Shown here: positions 7,524 to 15,955 of the stretch, in pieces | How positions within the stretch are numbered: position 1 is the stretch's first letter | Layout of the letters: every line of letters starts with the position of its first letter | The notes under the pieces: model-generated | The model's database searches: none | What the model was told of the DNA's origin: nothing | Seen by the model: the letters and a program-made list of their open reading frames with translations, nothing else | Source: Sporosarcina aquimarina | GTDB taxonomy: Bacteria; Bacillota; Bacilli; Bacillales_A; Planococcaceae | Assembly: GCF_019748715.1 (NCBI RefSeq) | Contig: NZ_JACLBZ010000007.1 | Span: 37,602-101,601, forward strand | Length of the DNA: 64,000 nucleotides | Direction of reading: 5' to 3' | Program-made: the position numbers and the translations under genes

Positions 7524-8753
7524 ATGAAAGAAAAAAGTGTTATAGGTATTATTGGTGCAGGTATTGGCGGAGTTGCATTAGCAAGATCTTTAGAACAACG
7601 GGGCATTCCCTATCACTTATTCGAACAGGCGCCAGCTTTTGGTGAGGTAGGGGCAGGGATCCAAATGACTCCAAATGCTGTAAAGGTTTTAAATGCTTTG
7701 GGTTTGGCAGATGAAATTGATAGCGTAGGCTTTCTTCCTGAGTCAATGGATGGTCACAGTTGGGATACAGGAAAGGAATTGTTTAGTACCCCCATAAAAA
7801 AAGAATTCAAAAGAATATTTGGGGCTGAATATTACCATTTACATCGGGCGGACTTGCATGAGATTTTAACAAAGGACATTCCAAAAGAAAAAATCACATT
7901 TAATATTAAATGTCAGGATGTCAAACAATCTGGTGATAAAGCAATCGCTTATTTTGATAACGGAGAAAGCTTTGAAGCCGATCTAATTGTTGGTGCAGAT
8001 GGTATTCGATCAGTTGTCAGGGAGGCATTATGGGGTAAAGATGATCCGAAATTCACAGGGGATATGTGTTGGCGTGCATTAGTTCCTGTTGAGGAATATC
8101 CATTATCATTTGTTAAGCCGGCTGCATCTTTCTGGTTCGGACCACAAGCTCACGTAGTTACCTACTATGTAAAAGGTGGTAATGCAGTAAATATTGTTGC
8201 TATTAAAGAGACAGATGGCTGGGTAAAAGAATCATGGACAGAACCAAGTTCTACTAGTGAATTACTTGAGGCGTATGAAGGATGGAATTCTGACTTGGTC
8301 AATCTGTTTAAAAAGACTGATAATCTGCAAGTTTTTAAATGGGGATTATTTGACCGAGATCCTATGGACCAGTGGTCAAAAGAAAACATAACGCTTCTTG
8401 GAGATTCAGCACATCCAATGCTGCCATATCTATCTCAAGGCGCAGCAATGGCAATTGAGGATGCATTTGTTCTTGCCGAGGCTTTAGAGTATTACGAGGG
8501 AGAAATCAATTCAGCCTTACAGGCATACGAAGAAGAGAGGCGCCCAAGAACAAGAAGGGTTCAATTGGAATCTCGTGAAAGAGGTCGTACTTATCATTTG
8601 GAATCCTCTGAAGAGCAACAAAAACGAGATCAGGAGATTCAGGAAAGACAAAAAGAAAATCCAAATGCGGTAGGGATTAATTCAGAATGGGTCTATGAAT
8701 ATGATGCGACAAAATGTCGCGAGCGATTCGATAAGTCAAAAGCATCAGTGTAA
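7524..8753 (+). CDS. nicC: FAD-dependent monooxygenase, probable 6-hydroxynicotinate 3-monooxygenase
   Basis: A class A flavoprotein hydroxylase of about 409 residues. It shows the N-terminal FAD-binding motif GAGIGG, the GADGIRS motif near residue 155 and GDSAHPMLPYLSQGAAMAIEDA near residue 290. His210 and Tyr214 have the spacing of His211/Tyr215, residues I recall as important in Pseudomonas putida NicC. NicC performs decarboxylative hydroxylation of 6-hydroxynicotinate to 2,5-dihydroxypyridine, the substrate of the next gene. 5-Hydroxypicolinate 2-monooxygenase (HpaM-like) gives the same product and cannot be excluded. Start: an ATG at 7515 touches AAGGAG directly, so the ATG at 7524 (9-base spacing) is preferred. 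The C-terminal 40 residues are charged. Confidence 0.75.
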   Translation: MKEKSVIGIIGAGIGGVALARSLEQRGIPYHLFEQAPAFGEVGAGIQMTPNAVKVLNALGLADEIDSVGFLPESMDGHSWDTGKELFSTPIKKEFKRIFGAEYYHLHRADLHEILTKDIPKEKITFNIKCQDVKQSGDKAIAYFDNGESFEADLIVGADGIRSVVREALWGKDDPKFTGDMCWRALVPVEEYPLSFVKPAASFWFGPQAHVVTYYVKGGNAVNIVAIKETDGWVKESWTEPSSTSELLEAYEGWNSDLVNLFKKTDNLQVFKWGLFDRDPMDQWSKENITLLGDSAHPMLPYLSQGAAMAIEDAFVLAEALEYYEGEINSALQAYEEERRPRTRRVQLESRERGRTYHLESSEEQQKRDQEIQERQKENPNAVGINSEWVYEYDATKCRERFDKSKASV

Positions 8754-8838
8754 ATCTTGTATTAAATATTGATAAGAATAAGCGTTACTAAAATTAAGGT
8801 ATAGATTAAAAAAATCATATATAAAGAGGTGCTTTTAT

Positions 8839-9888
8839 ATGACAGTTGAAATGGATGAAATGGTAGATTTATTTAAAAAGGAACTCGAACTATGTATGTT
8901 AAAGCCTACAGAGACTATGGCTGTATTAACCTCAGGTGATGTTCGTGCAGATTATGCAAAAGCCTTTCTAACCGCTGCAAATGAAATTGGTGCAAACTCA
9001 TTTGAATTAAAGTTACCTCCGGTTAAGGATGGTATATCGGGTTCATTTGGTGTAACACCTTTGACAGATAATCGAGTAGCGGTAGAAGTGTTAAAAAAGG
9101 CAGACCTTGTAATTGACTTAGTTCTTCTTTTGTTTTCAAAAGAGCAATTAGAGTTACAAGAATCTGGAGTTAGAATTTTAATGGTAGTTGAGCCTTTCCA
9201 TGTGATAAAAAGAATGTTCCCTAAAGAGAGTGATAAAGAGAGAGTACTTCATGCAACGGAATTATTGAAAGAGGCAAAAGAATTACGTTTTACAAGTAAG
9301 GCGGGAACAGATGTCACATATCAATTAGGCCAATACCCAATTCTCACAGAATATGCATACGCTGATGAGCCTGGAAGATGGGACCACTTACCGAGTTGTT
9401 TTGCAGCTGCAACATCAAATGATAGAGGTGTGAACGGCACTGTAGTATTAGATAAGGGAGATATTTTTTTCCCTTTCAATCGTTACTTTCAAGAACCGGT
9501 CACTTTAACTATTAAGGATGGCTATGTTATTAATATTGAAGGTGGATTTGATGCCATGCTCATGAAGGATTATATGGAAAGTTTTGAAGACCCTAGGGCA
9601 TACGCTGTATCTCATATTGGTTGGGGATTGAATGAAAGAGCTAAATGGCATAGTTTGGCATTAGATGACCAAGTTTTTGGAATGGATGGAAGAGCCTTTT
9701 ATGGAAATGTTCTATTTTCATTAGGACCGAACTCCGAGTTAGGAGGAGATAATGACACTGAGTGTCACTTAGACCTACCTATGTCAAACTGCACTCTTTA
9801 TCTAGATGGTAAATTAATTGTTAAAGATGGAGATATCGTTATCGATGAGATGAAGCCTGTTGAAGAAAAAGTTACATCTTTAACATAA
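8839..9888 (+). CDS. nicX: 2,5-dihydroxypyridine 5,6-dioxygenase
   Basis: This 349-residue protein has the fold and length of the NicX/PicD extradiol-type dioxygenases, distantly related to M29 aminopeptidases. The Fe(II) triad is visible as His259 (SHIGWG), His310 and Asp312 (CHLDL), matching the order and spacing of His265, His318 and Asp320 of P. putida NicX. It opens the ring of 2,5-dihydroxypyridine with O2 to N-formylmaleamate. All downstream enzymes for that product follow at 10014-12366, so the assignment is stronger than family membership alone. An M29 peptidase label would be misleading. Confidence 0.85.
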   Translation: MTVEMDEMVDLFKKELELCMLKPTETMAVLTSGDVRADYAKAFLTAANEIGANSFELKLPPVKDGISGSFGVTPLTDNRVAVEVLKKADLVIDLVLLLFSKEQLELQESGVRILMVVEPFHVIKRMFPKESDKERVLHATELLKEAKELRFTSKAGTDVTYQLGQYPILTEYAYADEPGRWDHLPSCFAAATSNDRGVNGTVVLDKGDIFFPFNRYFQEPVTLTIKDGYVINIEGGFDAMLMKDYMESFEDPRAYAVSHIGWGLNERAKWHSLALDDQVFGMDGRAFYGNVLFSLGPNSELGGDNDTECHLDLPMSNCTLYLDGKLIVKDGDIVIDEMKPVEEKVTSLT

Positions 9889-9918
9889 CAATAAAAATCC
9901 TTGAGAAATATCCAATAT

Positions 9919-9960
9919 AGGCTTCCATAAGTGAGCGAGATGGCTTTTGGAAGCCTTTAA
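9919..9960 (+). terminator. Hairpin between nicX and nicE
   Basis: AGGCTTCCA (9919-9927) pairs perfectly with TGGAAGCCT (9948-9956), followed by TTAAAA. It could be a weak terminator or processing hairpin that lowers expression of the last three genes relative to nicC-nicX. I see no convincing separate promoter behind it. Confidence 0.55.
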
Positions 9961-10013
9961 AATGAATTAATATACAGCTAAAACTGAATTGTAAACATAA
10001 CAGGAGGATAAAT

Positions 10014-10781
10014 ATGGATAATAATTATAGAGTTGGTTTAATAGTTCCAAGTTCGAATACTACAATGGAAACTGAAATACCTGCGATGCTGCAAGAAAGA
10101 ATGAAAGTTAAACCTGAGACGTTTACATTTCATTCAGCACGTATGCGTATGAAAAATGTTACTCCAGAAGAGTTGAAAAAAATGGATATTGATAGTGATC
10201 GTTGCGCTTTGGAATTATCTGATGCAAAATGCGATGTTCTTGCCTACGCATGCCTCGTAGCAATTATGTGCCAGGGCGCGGGCTATCATAATGTCTCGGA
10301 GAAACGACTGGGCAATGCTGTTGAAGAAAATGGTGGAAAAGCGCCAATTGTTAGCAGTGCTGGTGCTTTAATTGAGGGTATAGAACTAATTGGAGCAAAA
10401 AAGGTGGCGATTATTACTCCGTACATGAGAAGTCTTACAGATCAAGTAATTGAATATTTGAACGGGAGCGGTATTGAAGTTGTTGATTCTATTAGTTTGG
10501 AGGTAGCTGACAACTTAGAGGTTGGCAGGTTAGATCCTAAAAACCTTATTAAGCATGCCGAGAAGCTGAATATAGAGGAAGCAGATGCAATTGTTTTATC
10601 AGCTTGTGTACAAATGCCTTCACTTCCATCGATACAAGAAGTGGAAAATCGTTTAGGGCTTCCTGTATTATCTGCAGCTACCTCAACGGTATATAAAATC
10701 TTGACTGAATTGAATTTAGACCCCATTGTACCAAATGCAGGTAAACTACTTTCAGGAGACATTACGATAGCTGTGAATTAA
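10014..10781 (+). CDS. nicE: Maleate isomerase (Asp/Glu racemase superfamily)
   Basis: The 255-residue protein starts with the family motif VGLIVPSSNTTMETE and carries two catalytic cysteines, Cys80 (YACLVAIM) and Cys198 (SACVQMPSL), 118 residues apart as in Pseudomonas maleate isomerases. It converts maleate to fumarate, the last step of the pathway, feeding the citric acid cycle. Related arylmalonate decarboxylases have one of the cysteines replaced, so two cysteines favour isomerase. AGGAGG precedes the ATG. Confidence 0.85.
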   Translation: MDNNYRVGLIVPSSNTTMETEIPAMLQERMKVKPETFTFHSARMRMKNVTPEELKKMDIDSDRCALELSDAKCDVLAYACLVAIMCQGAGYHNVSEKRLGNAVEENGGKAPIVSSAGALIEGIELIGAKKVAIITPYMRSLTDQVIEYLNGSGIEVVDSISLEVADNLEVGRLDPKNLIKHAEKLNIEEADAIVLSACVQMPSLPSIQEVENRLGLPVLSAATSTVYKILTELNLDPIVPNAGKLLSGDITIAVN

Positions 10782-10834
10782 AAGCTAACTGAAAGTAGTG
10801 AAATTACTTTTAGAGTTAAAAGGAGACGAAGACT

Positions 10835-11482
10835 ATGTTGAATTCACACGGAGATGATGAAAACATTTTTGAAGTAAGAGGTTTTGGTAAATCGTTGGGT
10901 ATTGGTAAACAGGCAGCATTGGTAGTAGTCGACTTAATTTTAGGTTTTACAAGTCCAGATATGCCGATGGGATCGGACTTAACTCAACAGATTGAAAAGA
11001 CTAATAAACTAATCAAGGTTTCAAGAGAAAATAATATCCCCATCTACTTTACAACTATTTCTTATGATGAGGAAGATGTAAATGATGCTGGAATATGGTC
11101 GAAAAAGATAGAAGGATTAACAACCTTATTAGCGGGAACAGACGCTGTCAAAGTAGATCCTTCTTTAGATCTTCGTAAGGGAGACGGTTTAATCGTTAAG
11201 AAATATGCCTCTTCTTTCTTTGGTACAGACCTAGTCTCCCGATTAATTAAAAACAGAGTTGATACTATTATTATCACAGGCGCTACCACGAGTGGTTGTA
11301 TCAGAGCTACAGCAGTAGACGCAATACAGTATGGCTTTACTCCTATTGTTGCAGAGGATGCAGTTGGAGATAGGGAGCAAAAAACTCATGAACAGTCTTT
11401 AATCGACATGCAACAAAAATATGCAGATGTTAAAAAAACAGAAGAAATTATTTTCCAACTAACAGCAGCCAAAGTAGTGTAA
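10835..11482 (+). CDS. nicF: Maleamate amidohydrolase (isochorismatase family)
   Basis: A 215-residue cysteine hydrolase with an intact triad: Asp33 (VVVDLILGF), Lys122 or Lys123 (IVKKYASSFFGTDL) and Cys155 (GATTSGCIRATAVDA). In this context it hydrolyses maleamate to maleate and ammonia, between NicD and NicE. N-carbamoylsarcosine amidohydrolase is the closest alternative family name, but the neighbours decide. It is clearly related to the effector domain of the regulator at 2996, which has lost the Cys and Lys. Ribosome site AAAAGGAG precedes the ATG. Confidence 0.85.
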   Translation: MLNSHGDDENIFEVRGFGKSLGIGKQAALVVVDLILGFTSPDMPMGSDLTQQIEKTNKLIKVSRENNIPIYFTTISYDEEDVNDAGIWSKKIEGLTTLLAGTDAVKVDPSLDLRKGDGLIVKKYASSFFGTDLVSRLIKNRVDTIIITGATTSGCIRATAVDAIQYGFTPIVAEDAVGDREQKTHEQSLIDMQQKYADVKKTEEIIFQLTAAKVV

Positions 11483-11502
11483 ATAAGGAGGGCTAACTAA
11501 CG

Positions 11503-12366
11503 ATGAATATTTTCTTGGAGAGTCCCGAATTTGAAGATATATATATCAAGGGAATGAATATTGATTTACACCTGATCACAAAAGGAGATAAGAATGGTAT
11601 ACCGTTAATATTTATACCTGGTATCACCAGTTACTCGTATTCCTTTGCAGAATTGTTACGTAAGATCCCACACGAATTTTATTGTTTATCTTTAGATGTT
11701 CGGGGACGAGGACAATCTTCATGGCCGGAAAAAGGTTATAAATTACACAATTACGTAGATGACTTATTAAATGTAATAAATTATATTATAGGAAATCAGC
11801 ATAATCCTATTATTATCGGACATTCTATGGGAGCTAGAATAGGAGTTGCTTTCGCCAGCCAATATTCTAATTTAATTTCTGGAATGGTATTAATTGATCC
11901 ACCTATAAACGGGCCTGGGCAGAGAGATGTATATCCCAACCCGCTAGATGAAATGTTTCTAAAACAAAAGTCTGCTGTGGATGAAGGGAAAATGGATTTA
12001 TTCAGAAAGCTTATGCCTGAAGGATGGACTGAACGACAAATTCTCCAGAGAGCAAATGAATATCGCAATAATTCAAGGAATGCAATCATTGAATCTTATC
12101 AATCTCTGCTTTACGAACCCTTTCATGCACAATTGAAAAATGTGAACGTACCAATGTTATTATTAGCAGCAGAATTAGGCGACACCATTCGAGAGAACGA
12201 ATTAGAATTAATTAAAGACTTAAATCCTTTATTGAAGGCCGAGCGAATAAAGGACGTTGGCCACATGATTTATAAAGATAATCCTGATATAGTGGCACAC
12301 AGAATAGTGGGATTTGCAAATACTATTAAATGGAGTTCAGAAAGACACGAGATAAATAACAATTGA
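11503..12366 (+). CDS. nicD: N-formylmaleamate deformylase (alpha/beta hydrolase)
   Basis: An alpha/beta hydrolase of 287 residues with the nucleophile elbow GHSMGARIG (Ser108) and a C-terminal catalytic histidine (His254 in VGHMIYKDN). The oxyanion region FIPGITSYS is near residue 35. NicD removes formate from N-formylmaleamate, the product of NicX, to give maleamate for NicF. Other alpha/beta hydrolases look similar, so the specific role rests on the nicX-nicE-nicF context. AAGGAGGG precedes the ATG. It is the last intact gene of the island, 45 bases before the rpsI remnant. Confidence 0.8.
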   Translation: MNIFLESPEFEDIYIKGMNIDLHLITKGDKNGIPLIFIPGITSYSYSFAELLRKIPHEFYCLSLDVRGRGQSSWPEKGYKLHNYVDDLLNVINYIIGNQHNPIIIGHSMGARIGVAFASQYSNLISGMVLIDPPINGPGQRDVYPNPLDEMFLKQKSAVDEGKMDLFRKLMPEGWTERQILQRANEYRNNSRNAIIESYQSLLYEPFHAQLKNVNVPMLLLAAELGDTIRENELELIKDLNPLLKAERIKDVGHMIYKDNPDIVAHRIVGFANTIKWSSERHEINNN

Positions 12367-12409
12367 ATGATTAAATGCTATTACTTGATAGGAGAAAGAC
12401 GAAACAAAT

Positions 12410-12507
12410 AATCTGCAGGACTTCTAACACGTGACCCTCGTATGAAAGAAAGTAAAAAATTAGGTCCTCGTGACTCTCGTCATGCACCTCCGTTCTCAAA
12501 GCGTTAA
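12410..12507 (+). pseudogene. Degraded duplicate of the rpsI 3' end (likely island boundary, att-like repeat)
   Basis: From 12410 about 100 bases match 2603-2706 with about 12 mismatches. The frame is still open for 31 residues plus stop ([14 protein letters not shown]... ending FSKR), with substitutions such as Arg to Ser and Gly to Asp at conserved positions. It has no start or ribosome site. With the intact rpsI it forms a direct repeat that brackets the regulator, TRAP and nic genes. I read this as the original chromosomal rpsI end displaced by an element that brought its own replacement end. Confidence 0.85.
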
Positions 12508-12534
12508 TATTGGTTTTTACACCAATTTTTACAG

Positions 12535-12566
12535 CCTCTTCGCGAGTTTTCGGGGAGGGGTTTTTT
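12535..12566 (+). terminator. Terminator behind the rpsI remnant
   Basis: CCTCTTCG (12535-12542) pairs with CGGGGAGG (12551-12558) including two G-T pairs, followed by six T. It may be the ancestral rpsI terminator. Confidence 0.6.
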
Positions 12567-12633
12567 ACATTCTTAAACTCCTTGCCCAGACAGTAGAGGG
12601 AATCAAAAAGCAGTAAGGCAAGAAATCAAAAAC

Positions 12634-12847
12634 TGTTGTATTTTGCAAAATCATAATACACAATGTTGCAACTTGACATGGAACCTCTGCGGGCATGAGT
12701 ACCAAGCTAAGAAGCCAACTGTATCAAGGGCTGGCTTTGCCTGCAAAGACTATCATGCCCACCACTCCATGTAAACTTGCAACGCCAAGTTTGCTTGCAA
12801 TACTATGTACTTCCATTTTGCACTGTACAACTGTGCAATATACAAAC
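12634..12847. repeat. Large imperfect inverted repeat, possible MITE or structured RNA
   Basis: Two arms can be paired: TGTTGTATTTTGCA (12634-12647) with TGCAATATACAAAC (12834-12847), and the 18-mer at 12665-12682 (GTTGCAACTTGACATGGA) with 12766-12783. Inside, GGGCATGA faces TCATGCCC, and AAGCCA faces TGGCTT. The right arm holds about 40 extra bases. No ORF is present. A decayed non-autonomous mobile element or a structured RNA gene are the two readings. Confidence 0.5.
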
Positions 12848-12987
12848 TTTAAGGAGTAGTGAGTATATTCAATTAATTATTTAGGGTACTATTTTGAAGT
12901 GCCACGGCGAATTTGAAATTGAGAATATGATTTTATTATTTCGCATATCGATGTGCAGCTAACGATTCAGGTGAACGGACAACATGG

Positions 12988-13039
12988 CTTTCAGAGTCAC
13001 ATGCGAACCGTAGAAGACTAAAGAATGGGACTCTGAAAG
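12988..13039. repeat. Inverted repeat with perfect 11-bp arms
   Basis: CTTTCAGAGTC (12988-12998) and GACTCTGAAAG (13029-13039) are perfect complements 30 bases apart, with no T tract behind. This and the previous repeat are all I see in the 729 bases between nicD and doxX besides the rpsI remnant. Confidence 0.5.
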
Positions 13040-13061
13040 GAATCTTGAATAAGAAAATCCG

Positions 13062-13085
13062 GGCAATTGCAACAGTGCGATTGCC
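13062..13085 (-). terminator. Terminator of doxX
   Basis: GGCAATTGCA (13062-13071) pairs with TGCGATTGCC (13076-13085) around a 4-base loop. Read on the minus strand it is followed by CCGGATTTTCTT, 10 bases after the doxX stop. Confidence 0.55.
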
Positions 13086-13095
13086 AGATCTTCCT

Positions 13096-13641
13096 TTATA
13101 CTTTGTCATTCTTCATCCAAGGCGTACCAAGCATCGGCAATGCCCAGCGGTCGAGGCCATACCAGCCTGCTACTTTCCATGCGAGTACGAGCCAAGTTGC
13201 GAGAATGAACAATAGGGGGTTCGTGCTAAGAGTACCTGCAAACAGAAAACTGACATTCATGAATGCACCGAAGAAAGCAGCAATTCCTGTCAACAATCCG
13301 AAGATCAAACCGAGACCAACAAGCATCTCCCCATAGGCAACTATGAAACCGAATACCTTGGCGTTCGGCAAGACGACATTTTCCAGAAATGATGCATACC
13401 AGTTGGTCACATCTCCGCCTTCAGTCGATTTTTTAAGAGCGCCGCTTACAAATCCATGGATGGCGACACCTGCATTTTCACCGGTCCATGCATCGCTCAT
13501 TGCTTTTCCCCAGCCGGCCTTCAACCAAGCAAATCCGACATAAACCCGAATGACTAACCAAATAAGTCCGGAGCGAGAATCGTTGAATAAAAACTGTGAA
13601 ATGGGGTTCTCTGGTATTAGGATTGCTTTATTTTTCTTCAT
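13096..13641 (-). CDS. DoxX family membrane protein
   Basis: An integral membrane protein of 181 residues with about four hydrophobic segments and DoxX/DoxD features (VRVYVGFAWLKAGWGK near residue 35, GEMLVGLGLIFGLLTG near residue 105). Relatives range from thiosulfate:quinone oxidoreductase subunits to membrane partners in oxidative stress response; no specific substrate can be assigned. A GGAGGTGG site supports ATG at 13641; a longer ATG at 13656 would overlap that site. It stands alone and faces away from the cobalamin operon. Confidence 0.8.
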   Translation of the reverse strand: MKKNKAILIPENPISQFLFNDSRSGLIWLVIRVYVGFAWLKAGWGKAMSDAWTGENAGVAIHGFVSGALKKSTEGGDVTNWYASFLENVVLPNAKVFGFIVAYGEMLVGLGLIFGLLTGIAAFFGAFMNVSFLFAGTLSTNPLLFILATWLVLAWKVAGWYGLDRWALPMLGTPWMKNDKV

Positions 13642-13914
13642 AATAACCACCTCCAATGAACAGTTTACACTACAACTTAATGCCTATCCAAAAAGTTCAC
13701 AACCTTGTAATTAAAGAGTGTGAATAGTTTACGAAATGTATAAATATGCTTGACTTTGATGGGATGATTCTAAAATATAACAAAGTTATCCTGTACGTAT
13801 CCACCTTGCTCATGATTGCGCTCATGATAAGTTTTGTATAGGAATAGAAATTACAATTATCCAAAGCGTTTCCAGAATCTAGTTTATGGATTCATAAATA
13901 AATCTAAAGGAAGT
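13642..13914. other. Divergent intergenic region between doxX and the cobalamin leader
   Basis: No gene is visible. The region is AT-rich and must hold the doxX promoter on the minus strand, which I could not place convincingly. Confidence 0.4.
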
Positions 13915-13943
13915 TTGTAGATTTAGAGATTGTATGTTATATT
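13915..13943 (+). promoter_or_regulatory. Candidate promoter of the cobalamin operon
   Basis: TTGTAG (13915-13920), 17-base spacer, TATATT (13938-13943), about 25 bases before the riboswitch aptamer. Confidence 0.55.
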
Positions 13944-13967
13944 TATGAAAATTAAATAAACTAATTT

Positions 13968-14118
13968 AAATAAGTGCTCACATAGTGAGGTAAAAGGGAA
14001 ACTAGTGAAAGTCTAGTACAGCCCCCGCTACTGTAAAGCTGATGAAATTACAATACCACTGAGAAATCGGGAAGGTGTAAGAGTAAAATGAAGCTTGAGT
14101 CAGGAAACCTGCTTATTT
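13968..14118 (+). promoter_or_regulatory. Cobalamin riboswitch aptamer (AdoCbl type)
   Basis: The pattern is characteristic: closing stem AAATAAG (13968) with CTTATTT (14112-14118), AAAGGGAA (13992), the core GCCCCCGCTACTGT (14021) and the B12 box GAGTCAGGAAACCTGC (14097-14112). It senses adenosylcobalamin and controls the genes downstream through the terminator at 14211. It is the only B12 riboswitch I see in the window. Confidence 0.93.
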
Positions 14119-14210
14119 AAACGACACATACTTTTCGGAGGGAGAAGTATAGGCGGGACAATAAAATTAATTGTTTTATGTTTCAGTATGATTTCTATTA
14201 TACTTTCACA

Positions 14211-14249
14211 TGCCTACATTCCTTTGAAAAGGAGTGTAGGCATTTTTTA
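14211..14249 (+). terminator. Riboswitch expression-platform terminator
   Basis: TGCCTACATTCCTT (14211-14224) pairs with AAGGAGTGTAGGCA (14229-14242) with one wobble pair, followed directly by a T tract and then the cbiH60 ribosome site. Ligand binding should favour this hairpin and shut off the operon. Confidence 0.88.
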
Positions 14250-14263
14250 TTTGGAGGGAAACC

Positions 14264-15946
14264 ATGAAAAAGGGAAAAATTTTCGTCGTTGGATTCGGTC
14301 CCGGAGCTACTGAACATATAACAGGACGAGCATTAGAGGCGCTGCAAGAAAGTAATTATATTATTGGTTATAAAACGTACGTAGAGTTGATTAAGCATTT
14401 AGTAACAGCGAAGTCCATTGTTAGTACAGGCATGACTGAAGAAGTGTCACGTGCACAAGATGCTGTTAAGAAAGCGGAGGCTGGCGGTATTGTTTCAGTG
14501 ATCTCGAGCGGTGATTCAGGTGCATACGGTATGGCTGGATTAGTTTATGAAGTGCTGATTGAAAAAGGTTGGACTGAAGCAGAAGGAATTGAAGTGGAAA
14601 TTGTGCCAGGTATTTCGGCGATCAATTCATGTGCGAGCTTACTGGGCGCACCTGTCATGCATGATGCTTGTACGATCAGTTTAAGTGACCATTTAACACC
14701 TTGGACTGTTATCGAAAAACGTATTGAAGCAGCGGGGATGGCGGATTTTGTAGTAGCTTTATACAATCCGAAAAGTGGACGTCGGACGCGTCAAATTGTA
14801 GAGGCACAAAGGATTTTACTGAAATATCGTTCCCCTGATACACCTGTAGGGCTAGTGAAAAGTGCTTATCGTGAAAATCAACATATTGTCCTGACAACAT
14901 TAGCGGAAATGCTAGAGCATGATATCGGGATGTTGACTACTGTTATTATCGGTAACTCTTCGACTTTCTTTTATGATAATAAAATTATTACTCCGAGAGG
15001 ATATCAACGTAAGTATACATTAGGGGAAGGTAAACAAAGTTTAAAACCGCACCAGCGTTTGAAAAAGGAAGCGGAACCATGGGCGCTTGATCAAGAAACT
15101 GGGGAGGCGCAGTCCGGTCATGAAGAAATTATAAGTAAGAAACCAGAGCACACACCAATGCCAAAACAGGCAGAAGTGGAACGGTCAGAACCAGCACCGG
15201 AACAAAAGGTTCAGTCATTGGATATGGCTTTAAAAGCACTATCTATGGTGACGAAAGAGGAAGTGGAAAACCCTTTTTTGGTGAGACAGCCGATTGAAGA
15301 TATCTTTGAGTTTTCCGTTTCACCAGGCGTTGCCAACAAACTGATTACAGCAGAACAAATGCGTGTATTGGCTGAAGTCGTTGGTGAGAAAGGTACCTTG
15401 GAATATACTCCAAACCATCATTTTGTAGTAAAGGTTACGACAGATGACCCTGAAGCGATTGTTGAAAAGCTAGAACACATTAACTTGACTGTTATGCCGG
15501 CAGGGGAAGTCTTAAAAGTCAAAGCTTGTGATTTTTGCTATGGGGAAAAGGCGGATTCTATCCCATACGCGGAAGAAATCGCAGCGAAGTTTGAAGGGAT
15601 GAAGCTTCCGAAGCAGTTGCATGTCGGATTCAATGGATGCGGGATGGCGTGTTATCGCCCGGTGTTCGATGATATCGGCATCGTTTATCGGAAGAAAAAA
15701 TTCGATTTATTTATTGGAGCGAAGCCGGTTGGTCGTACTGCTCATGCGGCTCAGCCGGTTGCAGAGGGAATTGAACCGGAAGATTTAATTCCGCTAGTAA
15801 CAAAAATTATAGAAGAATACGAACAAAATGCGCATCCTAACGAACGTTTCTTCAAGTATTTCAAACGTGTTAAAAAAGTTTTGAATTATGACTATTACGA
15901 TATGAGCTGCAAGATTGAAGTAGAGCCAGCACCTTGCGGGGACTAG
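14264..15946 (+). CDS. cbiH60: Cobalt-factor III methyltransferase with C-terminal Fe-S domain (CbiH60 type)
   Basis: Residues 1-240 are a tetrapyrrole methylase (GFGPGATEHIT at the N-terminus, SSGDSGAYGMAG near residue 85) of the CbiH/CobJ group, which methylates C17 with ring contraction. A linker of about 100 residues rich in Glu, Pro and Lys follows. The C-terminal part from about residue 345 resembles the ferredoxin-like half of nitrite/sulfite reductases and has cysteines CDFC near residue 425 and GCGMAC near residue 462. This matches the 60-kDa CbiH60 of Bacillus megaterium, whose tail carries an iron-sulfur centre. First gene after the riboswitch; TTGGAGGG precedes ATG. Confidence 0.92.
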   Translation: MKKGKIFVVGFGPGATEHITGRALEALQESNYIIGYKTYVELIKHLVTAKSIVSTGMTEEVSRAQDAVKKAEAGGIVSVISSGDSGAYGMAGLVYEVLIEKGWTEAEGIEVEIVPGISAINSCASLLGAPVMHDACTISLSDHLTPWTVIEKRIEAAGMADFVVALYNPKSGRRTRQIVEAQRILLKYRSPDTPVGLVKSAYRENQHIVLTTLAEMLEHDIGMLTTVIIGNSSTFFYDNKIITPRGYQRKYTLGEGKQSLKPHQRLKKEAEPWALDQETGEAQSGHEEIISKKPEHTPMPKQAEVERSEPAPEQKVQSLDMALKALSMVTKEEVENPFLVRQPIEDIFEFSVSPGVANKLITAEQMRVLAEVVGEKGTLEYTPNHHFVVKVTTDDPEAIVEKLEHINLTVMPAGEVLKVKACDFCYGEKADSIPYAEEIAAKFEGMKLPKQLHVGFNGCGMACYRPVFDDIGIVYRKKKFDLFIGAKPVGRTAHAAQPVAEGIEPEDLIPLVTKIIEEYEQNAHPNERFFKYFKRVKKVLNYDYYDMSCKIEVEPAPCGD

Positions 15947-15955
15947 GAGGAAACT

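Noticed and set aside
8839..9888. Annotation as M29 aminopeptidase
   Set aside because: The His-His-Asp triad and the neighbouring nicD, nicE and nicF genes fit 2,5-dihydroxypyridine dioxygenase instead.
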